Source of the DNA: an uncultured Helicobacteraceae bacterium
GTDB taxonomy: Bacteria; Campylobacterota; Campylobacteria; Campylobacterales; UBA6016
Length of the DNA stretch: 23,969 bases
Direction of reading: 5' to 3'
Assembly (NCBI GenBank): GCA_937973585.1
Contig: CALJKN010000081.1
Location: 1 to 23,969, forward strand
Shown here: piece after piece, positions 14,921-23,330 of the stretch
Position numbering within the stretch: position 1 is the first letter of the stretch
Layout of the letters: the number at the start of each line of letters is the position of its first letter
Program-made: the position numbers and the translations under genes
Notes under the pieces: model-generated
Database searches by the model: none
Seen by the model: only the letters and a program-made list of their open reading frames with translations
Told to the model about the DNA's origin: nothing

Positions 14921-15712
14921 TTATTTCCCGTCAAGAAAAATTTTTAACATACCTATATACTCTTTTATGGCCGAGAAAGTCAGAGACAACCTCCCATAAT
15001 CAGGAAGCCAAGTGTAGCCATCTATTTTTGTCGGCTTTGATGCAAAGTCAACTGCATAACAAAAAATATCGAAGCCGCTTTTTTCAAAAATTAGCTTCGA
15101 TCTCTTCATATGGATAGCCGATGTAACCAAAATTATTTTCGGCTGTTTAAAGCCTGCCTGCGACATCATCAAAAAGGTATTTTTCCCATTTTGTTCGGTA
15201 TTTTCACTTTTGTCTTCTATGATAATACCGAATCCGCCGTAAAATGAAGAGGTAAAAGGGCGCTCAAATCCAAGTGAATCACAAAACAAGGCCGCCGTCT
15301 CTTTGGCTGCATCACCCTCTATAATTCCGTTTGCCCCACTCCAACCACCTCCCGTAAAGACAAGGGGGAGGTTGTGTTTTCTAGCAAAGATAAAAGCCTC
15401 GGTAAATCTTTTGAATGCAGACGGCTCAAGCTTACTATCGGGAGCATACCCGTTTGCGCCACCGCCTAGCACAATAACTGCATCAGGTCTAAACGTAAGT
15501 TTTTCACGAACCCTAAAGCTATCCTCCAACGGCTCTACAAAAACCTTCACCCCAAAGCCCGAAGATAGAAAAAAAAGCAACACTGCGGCACCAAAAAAGA
15601 ACCATCTGGCTCTAGCGGCAAAAATAGACCCGATTAGAAATAAGACTATAAAAGGGAGAGGGGAGAGGAAAAGATAATAAAATATCTTTGCCAGAGTAAA
15701 TTCGGTGCTCAA
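14921..15712 (-). CDS. DUF218 / ElyC-SanA-YdcF family membrane protein
   Basis: 263 aa with two N-terminal membrane segments (about 9-30 and 33-52) and a cytoplasmic-like or periplasmic DUF218 domain. Motifs are DAVIVLGGGANGYAP, FKRFTEAFIFARKHNLPLVFTGG, and ILVTSAIHMKRSKLIFEKSGF. These match the family signature xVLGGG, RxxxAxxLxxxxxxxxIxxSGG and LVTSxxHMxRA. The size and topology resemble ElyC of E. coli, linked to envelope integrity and undecaprenyl phosphate metabolism; the reaction is not firmly known. The gene lies between purM and queC with gaps of 3 and 2 nt, so it belongs to the same transcript, although no shared pathway is obvious. Confidence 0.82.
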   Translation of the reverse strand: MSTEFTLAKIFYYLFLSPLPFIVLFLIGSIFAARARWFFFGAAVLLFFLSSGFGVKVFVEPLEDSFRVREKLTFRPDAVIVLGGGANGYAPDSKLEPSAFKRFTEAFIFARKHNLPLVFTGGGWSGANGIIEGDAAKETAALFCDSLGFERPFTSSFYGGFGIIIEDKSENTEQNGKNTFLMMSQAGFKQPKIILVTSAIHMKRSKLIFEKSGFDIFCYAVDFASKPTKIDGYTWLPDYGRLSLTFSAIKEYIGMLKIFLDGK

Positions 15713-15715
15713 AGC

Positions 15716-16711
15716 CTATCCCAGCCTAACCTCTTTTTCCCCTTTTTTTAGCTCACCTATAATGTATCCGCCCACATCATTTGCAACAGCTTCAGCTCTC
15801 TCTTTTGAAACAACCCAAACCATGCCGATACCCATATTAAAAGTCCTAAACATCTCGCTCTCTTCAACATGTTTTGACATAAATTCAAAAACAGGGAGGA
15901 TTTTTATACTTTGCTTATCTACCACAGCCGTTAATCCGTCCGGCAAAGCCCTCGGCAGATTTTCTACCAAACCGCCGCCTGTTATATGAGCTAATGCTTT
16001 AATATCTTTTTTGTGTTTTTTAAAGTCTTTTACATAAATTCTTGTTGGGGTTAACAATACGTCAATCAAGGTCTCATCGCCGAATTTGTCTGTATACCTC
16101 ATCCCAAGTTTTTCAAAAAATAGCTTTCTTACAAGTGAGTAGCCGTTTGAGTGTATACCTGAACTAGGCAACGCAACGAGCATATCCCCTTCACTGCAAT
16201 GATGAGCTCTGGCTATCTCCTCTTTTTCGGCTATACCGACCGAGAAGCCTGCAAGGTCAAAGTCATTTTTAAAATACATCCCCGGCATCTCTGCCGTCTC
16301 ACCGCCAATCAGGGCACACTCTGCAAGTTTGCACCCCTCGGCTATAGAAGCTATCACGGTTGCGGCACTTTCGACCTCCAAGCGTCCCGTAGCATAGTAA
16401 TCAAGGAAAAACATCGGCTCTGCAAAGTTGCATATCAGGTCGTTAACACACATGGCAACCAAATCGATACCGACCCCCTCAAGCTTCCCGCTCTCTATCG
16501 CAAGTTTGAGCTTTGTCCCCACACCGTCTGTAGCTGCTAGTATTACTGGTTCTCTATACCCCTTTGGAAGCTCGAAAGCACCGGAAAAAGATCCTATTCC
16601 GCCAAGAACACCGGCTATAGAGGTGGACTTTGCCAAAGGTTTTATTTTTTCTACAAGCTCATTGCCTGCATCTATATCTACACCCGCATCTTTGTAACTT
16701 AGCGTCGCCAT
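15716..16711 (-). CDS. purM: Phosphoribosylformylglycinamidine cyclo-ligase (AIR synthase)
   Basis: 331 aa from the ATG at 16711. This start has AGGA six bases upstream, and that site overlaps the coding part of the 15-nt longer alternative at 16726. Family motifs are KDAGVDIDAGN at the N-terminus, GGIGSFSGAFEL, ATDGVGTKLKLA (about 60-71), the VNDLICNFAEPMFFLDY segment, GGETAEMPGMY, SSGIHSNGYSLVRK and AHITGGGLVENLPRALPDG. It closes formylglycinamidine ribotide to 5-aminoimidazole ribotide with ATP in purine synthesis. It heads the purM-DUF218-queC operon and shares a divergent promoter region with the spermidine-synthase-like gene. Confidence 0.96.
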   Translation of the reverse strand: MATLSYKDAGVDIDAGNELVEKIKPLAKSTSIAGVLGGIGSFSGAFELPKGYREPVILAATDGVGTKLKLAIESGKLEGVGIDLVAMCVNDLICNFAEPMFFLDYYATGRLEVESAATVIASIAEGCKLAECALIGGETAEMPGMYFKNDFDLAGFSVGIAEKEEIARAHHCSEGDMLVALPSSGIHSNGYSLVRKLFFEKLGMRYTDKFGDETLIDVLLTPTRIYVKDFKKHKKDIKALAHITGGGLVENLPRALPDGLTAVVDKQSIKILPVFEFMSKHVEESEMFRTFNMGIGMVWVVSKERAEAVANDVGGYIIGELKKGEKEVRLG

Positions 16712-16740
16712 TTTGATTCCTAACATACGATTATTTAAAT

Positions 16741-16768
16741 CGATTTTAACAAAAAAGAGCTAAAATCG
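16741..16768. promoter_or_regulatory. Divergent promoter pair, purM and spermidine-synthase-like gene
   Basis: GTTAAAATCG on the minus strand (hexamer 16743-16748) and GCTAAAATCG on the plus strand (hexamer 16761-16766) form back-to-back -10 elements. They give a perfect inverted repeat, CGATTTTA (16741-16748) and TAAAATCG (16761-16768), with 12 bases between them. Confidence 0.5.
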
Positions 16769-16795
16769 CTTGATTTTAAAGGCCGAAGGAGTCAT

Positions 16796-17326
16796 ATGCG
16801 ACACACAAAAATGTTGCCGGATACCGAAAAAGCTCTCATCGAGATGCTTGTTTTTACACCACTTTGTGTGCATGAGAATCCTCAGAATGTACTGATTATC
16901 GGGGGGGAACTGTTGCCGCAGGAGGCAACAAAAATTGGAAAAAATATTACGGAAATAAAGGAGATATCTACTCTCTCCGATATAAAAAACCAAAAATTCG
17001 ACATCGTAATATCTTTTTTTGACTCTATTGTTTACCAGGACTTAGTTCCGTATCTACACAAAGATGCGATACTCTCTTGTAAAGCCAAATCCAATGAGAT
17101 AAAAAAAGAACTAGAAAATGCGGGTAAAGAGTTTAGGATAGCGATGCCGTTTTTTGATTTTGAATGTATTTTTGCATCCAATAAATACCATCCAACTGCA
17201 GATTTGTCACTTCAAAAGTCTGATTTTATAGAGGAATCTTCTTATTACAACAGTGAAATACATACGGCTAGTTTTATGCTTCACGCACATGCCAAAAGAG
17301 AGCTTCTGGGCGTGTGCAAAAATTAA
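16796..17326 (+). CDS. Short, divergent spermidine-synthase-like protein (176 aa)
   Basis: The ATG at 16796 is fixed by GAAGGAG seven bases upstream. The start EMLVFTPLCVHENPQNVLIIGG follows the spermidine synthase entry to the Rossmann fold. The end (FRIAMPFFDFECIFASNKY and SSYYNSEIHTASFML) matches the H. pylori SpeE C-terminus as I recall it. The protein lacks the roughly 80-residue N-terminal beta domain that forms the tetramer and covers the active site. The nucleotide-binding glycines read GGELLPQ where a normal enzyme has GGGDGG. The catalytic acidic loop reads DIVISFFDS (69-77), without the usual D-x-x-D-P. Activity as an aminopropyltransferase is therefore doubtful. The 3' end overlaps motB by 4 nt. 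Confidence 0.75.
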   Translation: MRHTKMLPDTEKALIEMLVFTPLCVHENPQNVLIIGGELLPQEATKIGKNITEIKEISTLSDIKNQKFDIVISFFDSIVYQDLVPYLHKDAILSCKAKSNEIKKELENAGKEFRIAMPFFDFECIFASNKYHPTADLSLQKSDFIEESSYYNSEIHTASFMLHAHAKRELLGVCKN

Positions 17327-18147
17327 CGTTTAATTGAGGTCTGTGGAGCCGGGGAGTCCAAAACGGTTTTATTGCCGCCGACATCCCCTTTCCCCTCATA
17401 TTTCATAAGGACAATATCTACCCTTTGATTTAAAAAGTGCTTTTGGGCACCCTCTTCTTTTCCGCTAGGTTTGGTATCGGCAAAGCCAACCGCCGTAAAC
17501 CTAGACGGCTTGAACCCTCTTGATATAAATCCCCTAACAACCGATGAAGCTCTTGCGCTTGAAAGTTCCCAACCGCTTGGATAGATAGGTTTCAGCTTTT
17601 CATAACTAGCCGTATAACCTTCTACTTTTATATCGTTCGGGAAATTTTTGACGGCATTTGCCAAAATATCAAGCATCTTATTTGACGCTTGAGACATCTC
17701 TGCACTCCCCTCTTCAAAAATAATAGCGTTTAGCATTCTAATACGGATACCTTCTTCTGTCATAACCACCTCGGTATCGCTACCGTTTCCGTTTTCAATA
17801 GCGACATCCTTAACAGATTGAAGCTCTTTCATTAACTGCCTTACGCTCTCAATTTGTTGCTCTCTGGACGACTGCGACTGCTTTGCGTCCTCTTTTTGCG
17901 ATACGGTAGCTTGCTGGCTTCCTGCCTGACTAGGGTCTTGACTTATACTGACGGGAACCGTTGAAGCGGGAGTAAACTCAAAGATCTCCGAAAAAGACTT
18001 TGATAATGCTTTTAGCTTATCTTTATTTTGCGATGAAATAGCATATAGTGCAATAAATAGAGCGAGCAGAAGACTCAAAAAGTCTGCGTACGGAACCGCC
18101 CATCTCTCACCGGCGGGACACTCGGGGCACTTTTTTTTCTTAGCCAT
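17323..18147 (-). CDS. motB: Flagellar stator protein MotB
   Basis: 274 aa. The N-terminus, CPECPAGERWAVPYADF, leads into a single membrane helix (about 19-40) with the proton-binding aspartate at residue 22 (PYADFLSLLLALFIALYAIS). It is nearly identical to the start of H. pylori MotB. A plug and a long Gln/Ser-rich linker (about 60-115) follow. An OmpA-like peptidoglycan-binding domain (about 130-255; VEGYTASYEKL, WELSSARASSVVRGF, NQRVDIVL) anchors the stator to the wall. A short charged tail ends TSIKR. It works with MotA as the torque-generating ion channel, and the aspartate context suggests a proton rather than sodium. The start overlaps motA by 8 nt. Confidence 0.93.
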   Translation of the reverse strand: MAKKKKCPECPAGERWAVPYADFLSLLLALFIALYAISSQNKDKLKALSKSFSEIFEFTPASTVPVSISQDPSQAGSQQATVSQKEDAKQSQSSREQQIESVRQLMKELQSVKDVAIENGNGSDTEVVMTEEGIRIRMLNAIIFEEGSAEMSQASNKMLDILANAVKNFPNDIKVEGYTASYEKLKPIYPSGWELSSARASSVVRGFISRGFKPSRFTAVGFADTKPSGKEEGAQKHFLNQRVDIVLMKYEGKGDVGGNKTVLDSPAPQTSIKR

Positions 18148-18913
18148 TAGATTTTTTGCCCTCTTCCGGTTCGCCGCCGATATAGTTATAGAGCCTACTT
18201 CTCATCATTTTAGGGTTATCGCCGGATACCAAAGAAACCAACCCTTCCAAAATAATAGTTTGGTGTTTTGTAATATCTTTTGATTTTGCAATCATCTTTT
18301 TACCCCAAGGGCCAAACAAGATATACGAACCTGCAATACCGGTAACCGTAGCGGTAAATGCACCAGCAATACCGGCCGCCATCTCTGTCGGACTGTCGAT
18401 TTTTGCAAGAGCCATAATCAGACCCAAAACCGCCCCAATCAGACCAATAACCGGAGTTGTCTCTCCTGCTACTACCCAATATTCGCCGGCACCGTGATAA
18501 TAGTGCTCAGTCTCCTCCATCTCAATCTCTAGAGTCTCCCTGATGATATCAACATTAACGCCGGAGACGACCAGATCAAGCCCCTTGCTAAAAAAATCAT
18601 CCTCTATATTGTTAATCTCTGCCTCCAACTTCAAAAGACCGTCACGTCTAGCAATAATTGCAAAGTCATAGAGCTGCTCAATGGTTTTTTCATAGTTAAT
18701 GTTTGTATTTTTAAAAACAAACCCTAGATTTTTGTACGCAGCCTTTACATATTTTGCATGTGTTGCAACCATTGCCGCAAAAAGTGTAGTTGGAATAACT
18801 ATCAAAAGGGATGTAAAATGTATCAAGTGTGCCGGATTGCCACCTTCTAGCGTATCTCCGATGGCGATACAAGAAAACGCCAAAACCATTCCGGCTATAA
18901 CGGTTAAATCCAT
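18140..18913 (-). CDS. motA: Flagellar stator protein MotA
   Basis: 257 aa from the ATG at 18913. A GGGGG stretch lies just upstream; the TTG at 18925 would add four residues and include it. There are four membrane helices (about 2-20, 33-50, 150-172 and 183-203) with a large cytoplasmic loop carrying the ARRDG charge cluster (88-92) that contacts FliG. The proline essential for torque is P154 (GETTPVIGLIGAVLGLIMAL), and AGIAGAFTATVTGI is in the fourth helix. It resembles H. pylori MotA throughout. It follows dnaX by about 48 nt, without an obvious promoter of its own, so read-through from murI-dnaX is likely. Confidence 0.94.
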   Translation of the reverse strand: MDLTVIAGMVLAFSCIAIGDTLEGGNPAHLIHFTSLLIVIPTTLFAAMVATHAKYVKAAYKNLGFVFKNTNINYEKTIEQLYDFAIIARRDGLLKLEAEINNIEDDFFSKGLDLVVSGVNVDIIRETLEIEMEETEHYYHGAGEYWVVAGETTPVIGLIGAVLGLIMALAKIDSPTEMAAGIAGAFTATVTGIAGSYILFGPWGKKMIAKSKDITKHQTIILEGLVSLVSGDNPKMMRSRLYNYIGGEPEEGKKSNG

Positions 18914-18961
18914 ACGGGCCCCCAATTTTTGTTAATTATCTTTATATTACAACACTAAGTT

Positions 18962-20602
18962 TTAAACTTTTTGGAAAACAGTTATCAGGCTCTCGTCTAT
19001 ACCGAATACCTCTTTTGTTTTTTGCACCAAAGGGTGCTTGATTAAATCAAGCTCCGATGCCTCAATATCAAGCTCATCTCGACCATCTACCATCTCTATA
19101 TCGTCGGCCGTTACTTTTATCGATTCAGCAGTTGACAACACCGATACCTCCGGCTCTTCAGCCATCGGAATCTCTACTTTTTCGGAAACAGCTTCATATT
19201 CCAAGCTTTTAGGTTCTTCGCTTACATCCTCGGCATAATCCTTATTTACAATCTTCGTTCCAATTCCGTATATTTCTTGCGCAATTTGCTTGATAGCAGC
19301 ATAATATCTGAGCAAAACCGCCCTATCTTCATCTTTTGCCTTACTTTGCCATATCAAAACACCATTTTCAAACGATAAAAAAGTAACATTTTCGGAAAAT
19401 ACGGCACCTAGATCATAGCTTCTGTCATATAGGGCTTTCACAAAAAGCCCCCAACTATCTTGCTTTTGCAGTGTTTTGCCTTCATCGGCATGGCTAATTT
19501 CAATCTTTTTTATATCTTGTTGCGGCTCTTTTTTTTGCCTCGCGGCGCCTGTCTCATAGCTCACTATCAAGGTGTCAATATCTTCTATCTCCTGGGCCTC
19601 TAACATCTTAAGGACTGCAAGCGTAATTACAAATTGCCCGTCGGCACCTATATGCAAGAGCTCTTTTGCCTCTGATGCAATCTTAAAAAAACGCTCAATG
19701 GCAAAAAACGGAATCTTAACGGCAGGGTTTAGAAGGTTTGACTTTAAAAACTCTATAATTTCACTTAAGATATTCTCGGCCTCATACTCCTCAAAATCTT
19801 TTAAAATCCCCAAAACCGCCGCCCTCTCTTTTGCGGCTATCAACCTGAAGAGCTCCTCAATTTTATCTGGATTAACTGCCCCTAAAAGCTCAACAACACT
19901 AGATCTAGATACAAACTCTCTTGAGTATACGATTGCCTGGTCTAACAATGTCAGGGTATCCCTAAGCGAACCATTTCCGTTTCTGGCTATTATCTCCAAT
20001 GCCTCATTTTCGTACTCTATTTTTTCTTGTCCCAATATATGTTTTAGATGCTCCACAATCTTTAATTGTCCAATTTTTTTGAATCTAAAATGGATGGTTC
20101 TGGAGAGTATTGTCGGCGGTAATTTCATTGGATCCGTTGTTGCAAGTATAAATTTTACATACGCCGGAGGCTCCTCAAGAGTTTTTAGAAGAGCATTAAA
20201 TGCCTCCTTTGTGAGCATATGAACCTCGTCGATTATAAATACCTTATAAAGCGACTGGGATGGCTTGTACTTTGTGCTCTCTATCAAGGCTCTTACGTCC
20301 TCTATTTTTCGGTTGCTAGCGGCATCCATTTCGATTATATCTATATGCCTACCCTCCTCGGCAGCAACACACCCGCTGCAGACTCCACAAGGCTCGTCTG
20401 CAACCCTGTTTTCACAGACTAAGGCTTTTGCGAATATTCTGGCGGTAGATGTTTTACCGCTACCCCTGAGACCTGAGAATAGATAGGCGTGAGAGAGTTT
20501 TCCGCCCAATAGCGATGAGCTTAGTGTCTGTGATACCGACTCCTGACCGATTAGGTCTCTAAATTTTTTCGGTCTGTATTTTAAAGCTAAGACTCTACCC
20601 AT
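18962..20602 (-). CDS. dnaX: DNA polymerase III subunits tau/gamma (clamp-loader ATPase)
   Basis: 546 aa. The N-terminus LALKYRPKKFRDLIGQ is diagnostic. Walker A GLRGSGKT is at 44-51, the zinc cysteines are C63, C72, C75 and C78, Walker B VFIIDEVH is at 121-128, and LLKTLEEPP and ATTDPMKLPPTILSR follow. The sensor-like motif after this is SRT where most relatives have SRC. Domains I-III end near 335, then a charged linker and the tau-specific C-terminus, which in E. coli binds polymerase alpha and DnaB. The linker holds an A8 run (codons 357-358) and an A-AAA-AAG heptamer in slippery phase (to codon 366), with a -1 stop directly after, so a gamma-like product of about 367 aa is possible. The start overlaps murI by 8 nt. 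Confidence 0.96.
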   Translation of the reverse strand: MGRVLALKYRPKKFRDLIGQESVSQTLSSSLLGGKLSHAYLFSGLRGSGKTSTARIFAKALVCENRVADEPCGVCSGCVAAEEGRHIDIIEMDAASNRKIEDVRALIESTKYKPSQSLYKVFIIDEVHMLTKEAFNALLKTLEEPPAYVKFILATTDPMKLPPTILSRTIHFRFKKIGQLKIVEHLKHILGQEKIEYENEALEIIARNGNGSLRDTLTLLDQAIVYSREFVSRSSVVELLGAVNPDKIEELFRLIAAKERAAVLGILKDFEEYEAENILSEIIEFLKSNLLNPAVKIPFFAIERFFKIASEAKELLHIGADGQFVITLAVLKMLEAQEIEDIDTLIVSYETGAARQKKEPQQDIKKIEISHADEGKTLQKQDSWGLFVKALYDRSYDLGAVFSENVTFLSFENGVLIWQSKAKDEDRAVLLRYYAAIKQIAQEIYGIGTKIVNKDYAEDVSEEPKSLEYEAVSEKVEIPMAEEPEVSVLSTAESIKVTADDIEMVDGRDELDIEASELDLIKHPLVQKTKEVFGIDESLITVFQKV

Positions 20603-21350
20603 TATATTCGCTCCCTTCTAGCCACTCTTTTGCTCTCTCTTTTAATCTCTCGGGGCTGGAGGAGGCGAACAGCTTTACATCGGGGGTCTTTTTATCTGCC
20701 GAAATGGAGTATTTCTGATCCAGATACTCCACTATGGCCTCACCGGAGTGAACCAATACCGATGACGGAAAGTAATCCTGAATAGCCTTTGAGATGAGCG
20801 GAAAATGCGTGCATCCTAGAATTATAAAATCAGGTTCACTCTCGCCTTTGAAATAATGCTCCAATAATGCCTCCATCACGGGTCCCTCTGTAATTCCTTC
20901 CTCCACCAAAGGGACAAACATGCCTGTTTCGATAGCCCTAATGTTTCCTATGCCGGACTTGCTAAGTATATTTTGGTATGCGCCGCTACTAACCGTTGCC
21001 CTTGTTCCAATTACCAAAACAGAAGATTTTCTATCAGGTTTTTTTTTGGTTATCGACATAACACCTGGCTCAATAACACCAACAACCTCAAAAGGGGCTA
21101 TTTTGGACATCTCCGGTAACGCATATGAACTAACGGTATTACATGCGACAATTAAAATATCAATATTAAAATTTTTAAAAAACTCGACCGCCTCAAGAGA
21201 ATATCTTACGATAGTGTTCTCGTCTTTTGTCCCATAAGGAACCCTCGCAGTATCGCCGTAGTAAATTACGTTTTCAAAAATTTTTGCCTCTATGAGACTT
21301 TTGGCAACCGTAAGGCCGCCCACCCCGCTATCAAATATACCGACAGTCAT
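20595..21350 (-). CDS. murI: Glutamate racemase
   Basis: 251 aa. The pattern GIFDSGVGGLTV at the start carries the conserved aspartate D7. The two catalytic cysteines are C70 (IVACNTVSSYALPE) and C180 (ILGCTHFPLI), with H182 beside the second. YYGDTARVPYG and VGVIEPGV are further family motifs. The enzyme interconverts L- and D-glutamate without a cofactor and supplies D-glutamate for peptidoglycan. The length is normal. It is the first gene of the murI-dnaX-motA-motB run on this strand and is divergent from the chemoreceptor gene. Confidence 0.95.
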   Translation of the reverse strand: MTVGIFDSGVGGLTVAKSLIEAKIFENVIYYGDTARVPYGTKDENTIVRYSLEAVEFFKNFNIDILIVACNTVSSYALPEMSKIAPFEVVGVIEPGVMSITKKKPDRKSSVLVIGTRATVSSGAYQNILSKSGIGNIRAIETGMFVPLVEEGITEGPVMEALLEHYFKGESEPDFIILGCTHFPLISKAIQDYFPSSVLVHSGEAIVEYLDQKYSISADKKTPDVKLFASSSPERLKERAKEWLEGSEYNG

Positions 21351-21490
21351 ATAGTAATAAATCCGTTTTTTGTTTCATTTTATCGCACTTTAGGTTATAG
21401 AAGTTAAACATATTCAGATGTCGTAAAATTTAATTTATAAAGTTATATTATATTTTAAACTTTTCGAATACTCGCAATGAGGAGCTAATT
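21351..21490 (+). promoter_or_regulatory. Intergenic region with putative promoter of the chemoreceptor gene
   Basis: This AT-rich stretch of 140 bases separates murI and the chemoreceptor. CGTAAAATTT gives a gNTAAAAT core at 21424-21429, and TTATATTATATTTT (21443-21456) offers alternative -10 sites nearer the gene. A GAGGAG ribosome site (21480-21485) precedes the ATG at 21491. I see no sigma-28 consensus (TAAA-N15-GCCGATAA) here. Confidence 0.35.
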
Positions 21491-23104
21491 ATGAAAACGC
21501 TTCGCCAAATATCAATCAAAGCCAGACTGACAATAGTCCAAATCATCGTAACTTTAGGATTTATTATAATAGGCGGCCTATTTTACGGTCTATTACAAAT
21601 CAAAGAGAATAGCTTCGAAAAAATAAAATTGATGGATAAAATGCTATATACCCAAAAAACACTATCTGCATCAATTATGGGTTATCAGATTTTTGTCACA
21701 CCACTTGAACTAAAAGAGTATAGCGATTCACTCAAATTATTTAGAGAGCACTCATCTGCGCTCATGGCTTTAGAACCTAAGCATAAATTAGAAATCGACG
21801 AAATAGCAAAAGAGCTTGAGATGTGGAGCGAATTAAACAAAGAAAGACTATTGATTATCGACAAAAAAGATGTTATGTCCTCCGAAGAGTGGATAGAAAG
21901 TCCACTTCGGCAAAAACTATCGAATATCCTTTCTAAAACCAGAAAAATTGACAAAACGTTATATTCAAAGATTTCAAGACTGAAAGAGTCTATCAATCAA
22001 GAAGATTCAAAAAAAGTTTCAGACTCCGTTACACTAACGTTATTGGTCGCTTTTACTACAGTTATATCGGCGCTTGCAATTCTAACACTTAGTTCATATT
22101 CGATTGCAACACCGATTATAGAAATTGCGAGACTCATCTCGCAGATAAACTCCAATAAGGAGTTATCAAGCAACTTAAATCTCTCTGGAAAAGATGAGAT
22201 AAGCGAAATGGGAAGAGACCTGAAGAATCTTTTGGTTGAATTCTCAAATGCCGTTCAAAACGGAAAGAGAGCAGGCGAGGAAAATATGCAAATCTCAGAC
22301 AAGCTCAAAGAAGCGGCTCAAAAAATCAATCATACGATAGAAAGTCAGATGCAAATCAGCGCCGAAGAGGCAGAGAACGCCATCAAAATAAAAGAATCGA
22401 TCGAAAGTTTAGTTGAGCAGACAAAGCACAGAGGTAACGAGATATCAGCAGCAAAGCAAGAACTAGGAAATGTATCTGTCGATATAGGAAAAATGATTGA
22501 AAATATAAAAAATCAAGCAGAGACAGAAAGCGTTTTGGCAGATAAACTATCAAAGCTCTCGGTTAGAGCGGAAGAGGTCAAATCGGTGCTAACAGTAATA
22601 AACGATATTGCTGATCAAACAAATCTTCTAGCATTGAATGCAGCCATAGAAGCGGCACGCGCAGGCGAACACGGTAGAGGATTTGCTGTTGTTGCCGACG
22701 AGGTGCGAAAATTAGCAGAAAGGACTCAAAAAAGCCTCATTGAGATTAATTCGACTATCATAGTGATAGTAGACGCAATTTCCGATGCCTCTGCAGAGAT
22801 GAATAAAGACTCAGAGTCGATTAAAAAACTCTCATTTAGCTCAAAGAGGATAGAAAGTTCAGTTCAAAAAAGTGTCGAATCAATAACAAATCTAACAAGT
22901 AATATAAATACATTGATTTCAGCATCACTTTTTAATGCCGGAAAAATAGCAGAGGTAACTGAAAAGATACAAGAGATACATAGGCTATCACAAGAAACAG
23001 GCAAAGAGGCAGCGGAAATATCCAATGTTACTGGGCTTTTGCGTAAAAACTCTAATTCATTAAATCAAACGCTCAACCATTTTAAAACAAGTTCCAATAC
23101 TTAA
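21491..23104 (+). CDS. Methyl-accepting chemotaxis protein
   Basis: 537 aa. A first membrane helix (about 13-35), a periplasmic domain of roughly 145 residues predicted all-helical (four-helix-bundle type), a second membrane helix (about 180-202), a HAMP region (about 203-255) and a long cytoplasmic signalling coiled coil follow in order. The hairpin tip that contacts CheA and CheW is textbook: VINDIADQTNLLALNAAIEA then ARAGEHGRGFAVVADEVRKL (about 369-408). The C-terminus lacks a CheR-binding pentapeptide. The ligand cannot be read from the sequence. The gene stands alone with its own promoter and terminator. Confidence 0.95.
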   Translation: MKTLRQISIKARLTIVQIIVTLGFIIIGGLFYGLLQIKENSFEKIKLMDKMLYTQKTLSASIMGYQIFVTPLELKEYSDSLKLFREHSSALMALEPKHKLEIDEIAKELEMWSELNKERLLIIDKKDVMSSEEWIESPLRQKLSNILSKTRKIDKTLYSKISRLKESINQEDSKKVSDSVTLTLLVAFTTVISALAILTLSSYSIATPIIEIARLISQINSNKELSSNLNLSGKDEISEMGRDLKNLLVEFSNAVQNGKRAGEENMQISDKLKEAAQKINHTIESQMQISAEEAENAIKIKESIESLVEQTKHRGNEISAAKQELGNVSVDIGKMIENIKNQAETESVLADKLSKLSVRAEEVKSVLTVINDIADQTNLLALNAAIEAARAGEHGRGFAVVADEVRKLAERTQKSLIEINSTIIVIVDAISDASAEMNKDSESIKKLSFSSKRIESSVQKSVESITNLTSNINTLISASLFNAGKIAEVTEKIQEIHRLSQETGKEAAEISNVTGLLRKNSNSLNQTLNHFKTSSNT

Positions 23105-23114
23105 ATAATCCTGC

Positions 23115-23142
23115 AGCCACAAGACTTAATTGTGGCTATTAT
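23115..23142 (+). terminator. Terminator after the chemoreceptor gene
   Basis: AGCCACAA (23115-23122) and TTGTGGCT (23130-23137) form a perfect 8-bp stem with a 7-base loop, followed by ATTATTATA. The weak T-run makes it a moderate terminator. It separates the gene from the convergent rRNA operon. Confidence 0.6.
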
Positions 23143-23209
23143 TATACAAACAACAATAAAACTAAAAAAACAGATTTAAAAAGAAGTAGATTTAAAATAA
23201 AAGAAGAAA

Positions 23210-23330
23210 CCCCCGGCAACGAGCTACTTTTCCATCCCCAGTAAGGGGTAGTATCATTGCCGATGTGGTGCTTGACTGCCGGGTTCGAAATGGAGCCGGG
23301 TATTTCCACCACTCAATAATCACCGGGGGC
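23210..23330 (-). rRNA. rrf: 5S ribosomal RNA
   Basis: On the minus strand the RNA begins with CCCCCGGTGATTATTGAG and ends with a complementary CCGGGGG, giving the closing helix I. Between them are the 5S loop features: a CCATTTCGAACCCGG segment, GTCAAGCACC, and GATACTACCCC followed by CTGGGGATGGAAAAGTAG. The length of about 120 nt is normal. It is the last gene of an rRNA operon that runs in from the right. Ends are estimated to within a few bases from the pairing of the termini. Confidence 0.93.

Noticed and set aside
19475..19492. Stimulatory hairpin downstream of the dnaX slippery site
   Set aside because: Only a 4-bp TGCC/GGCA stem is visible, too weak to count as evidence. The slippage claim rests on the heptamer, the A8 run and the stop positions alone.
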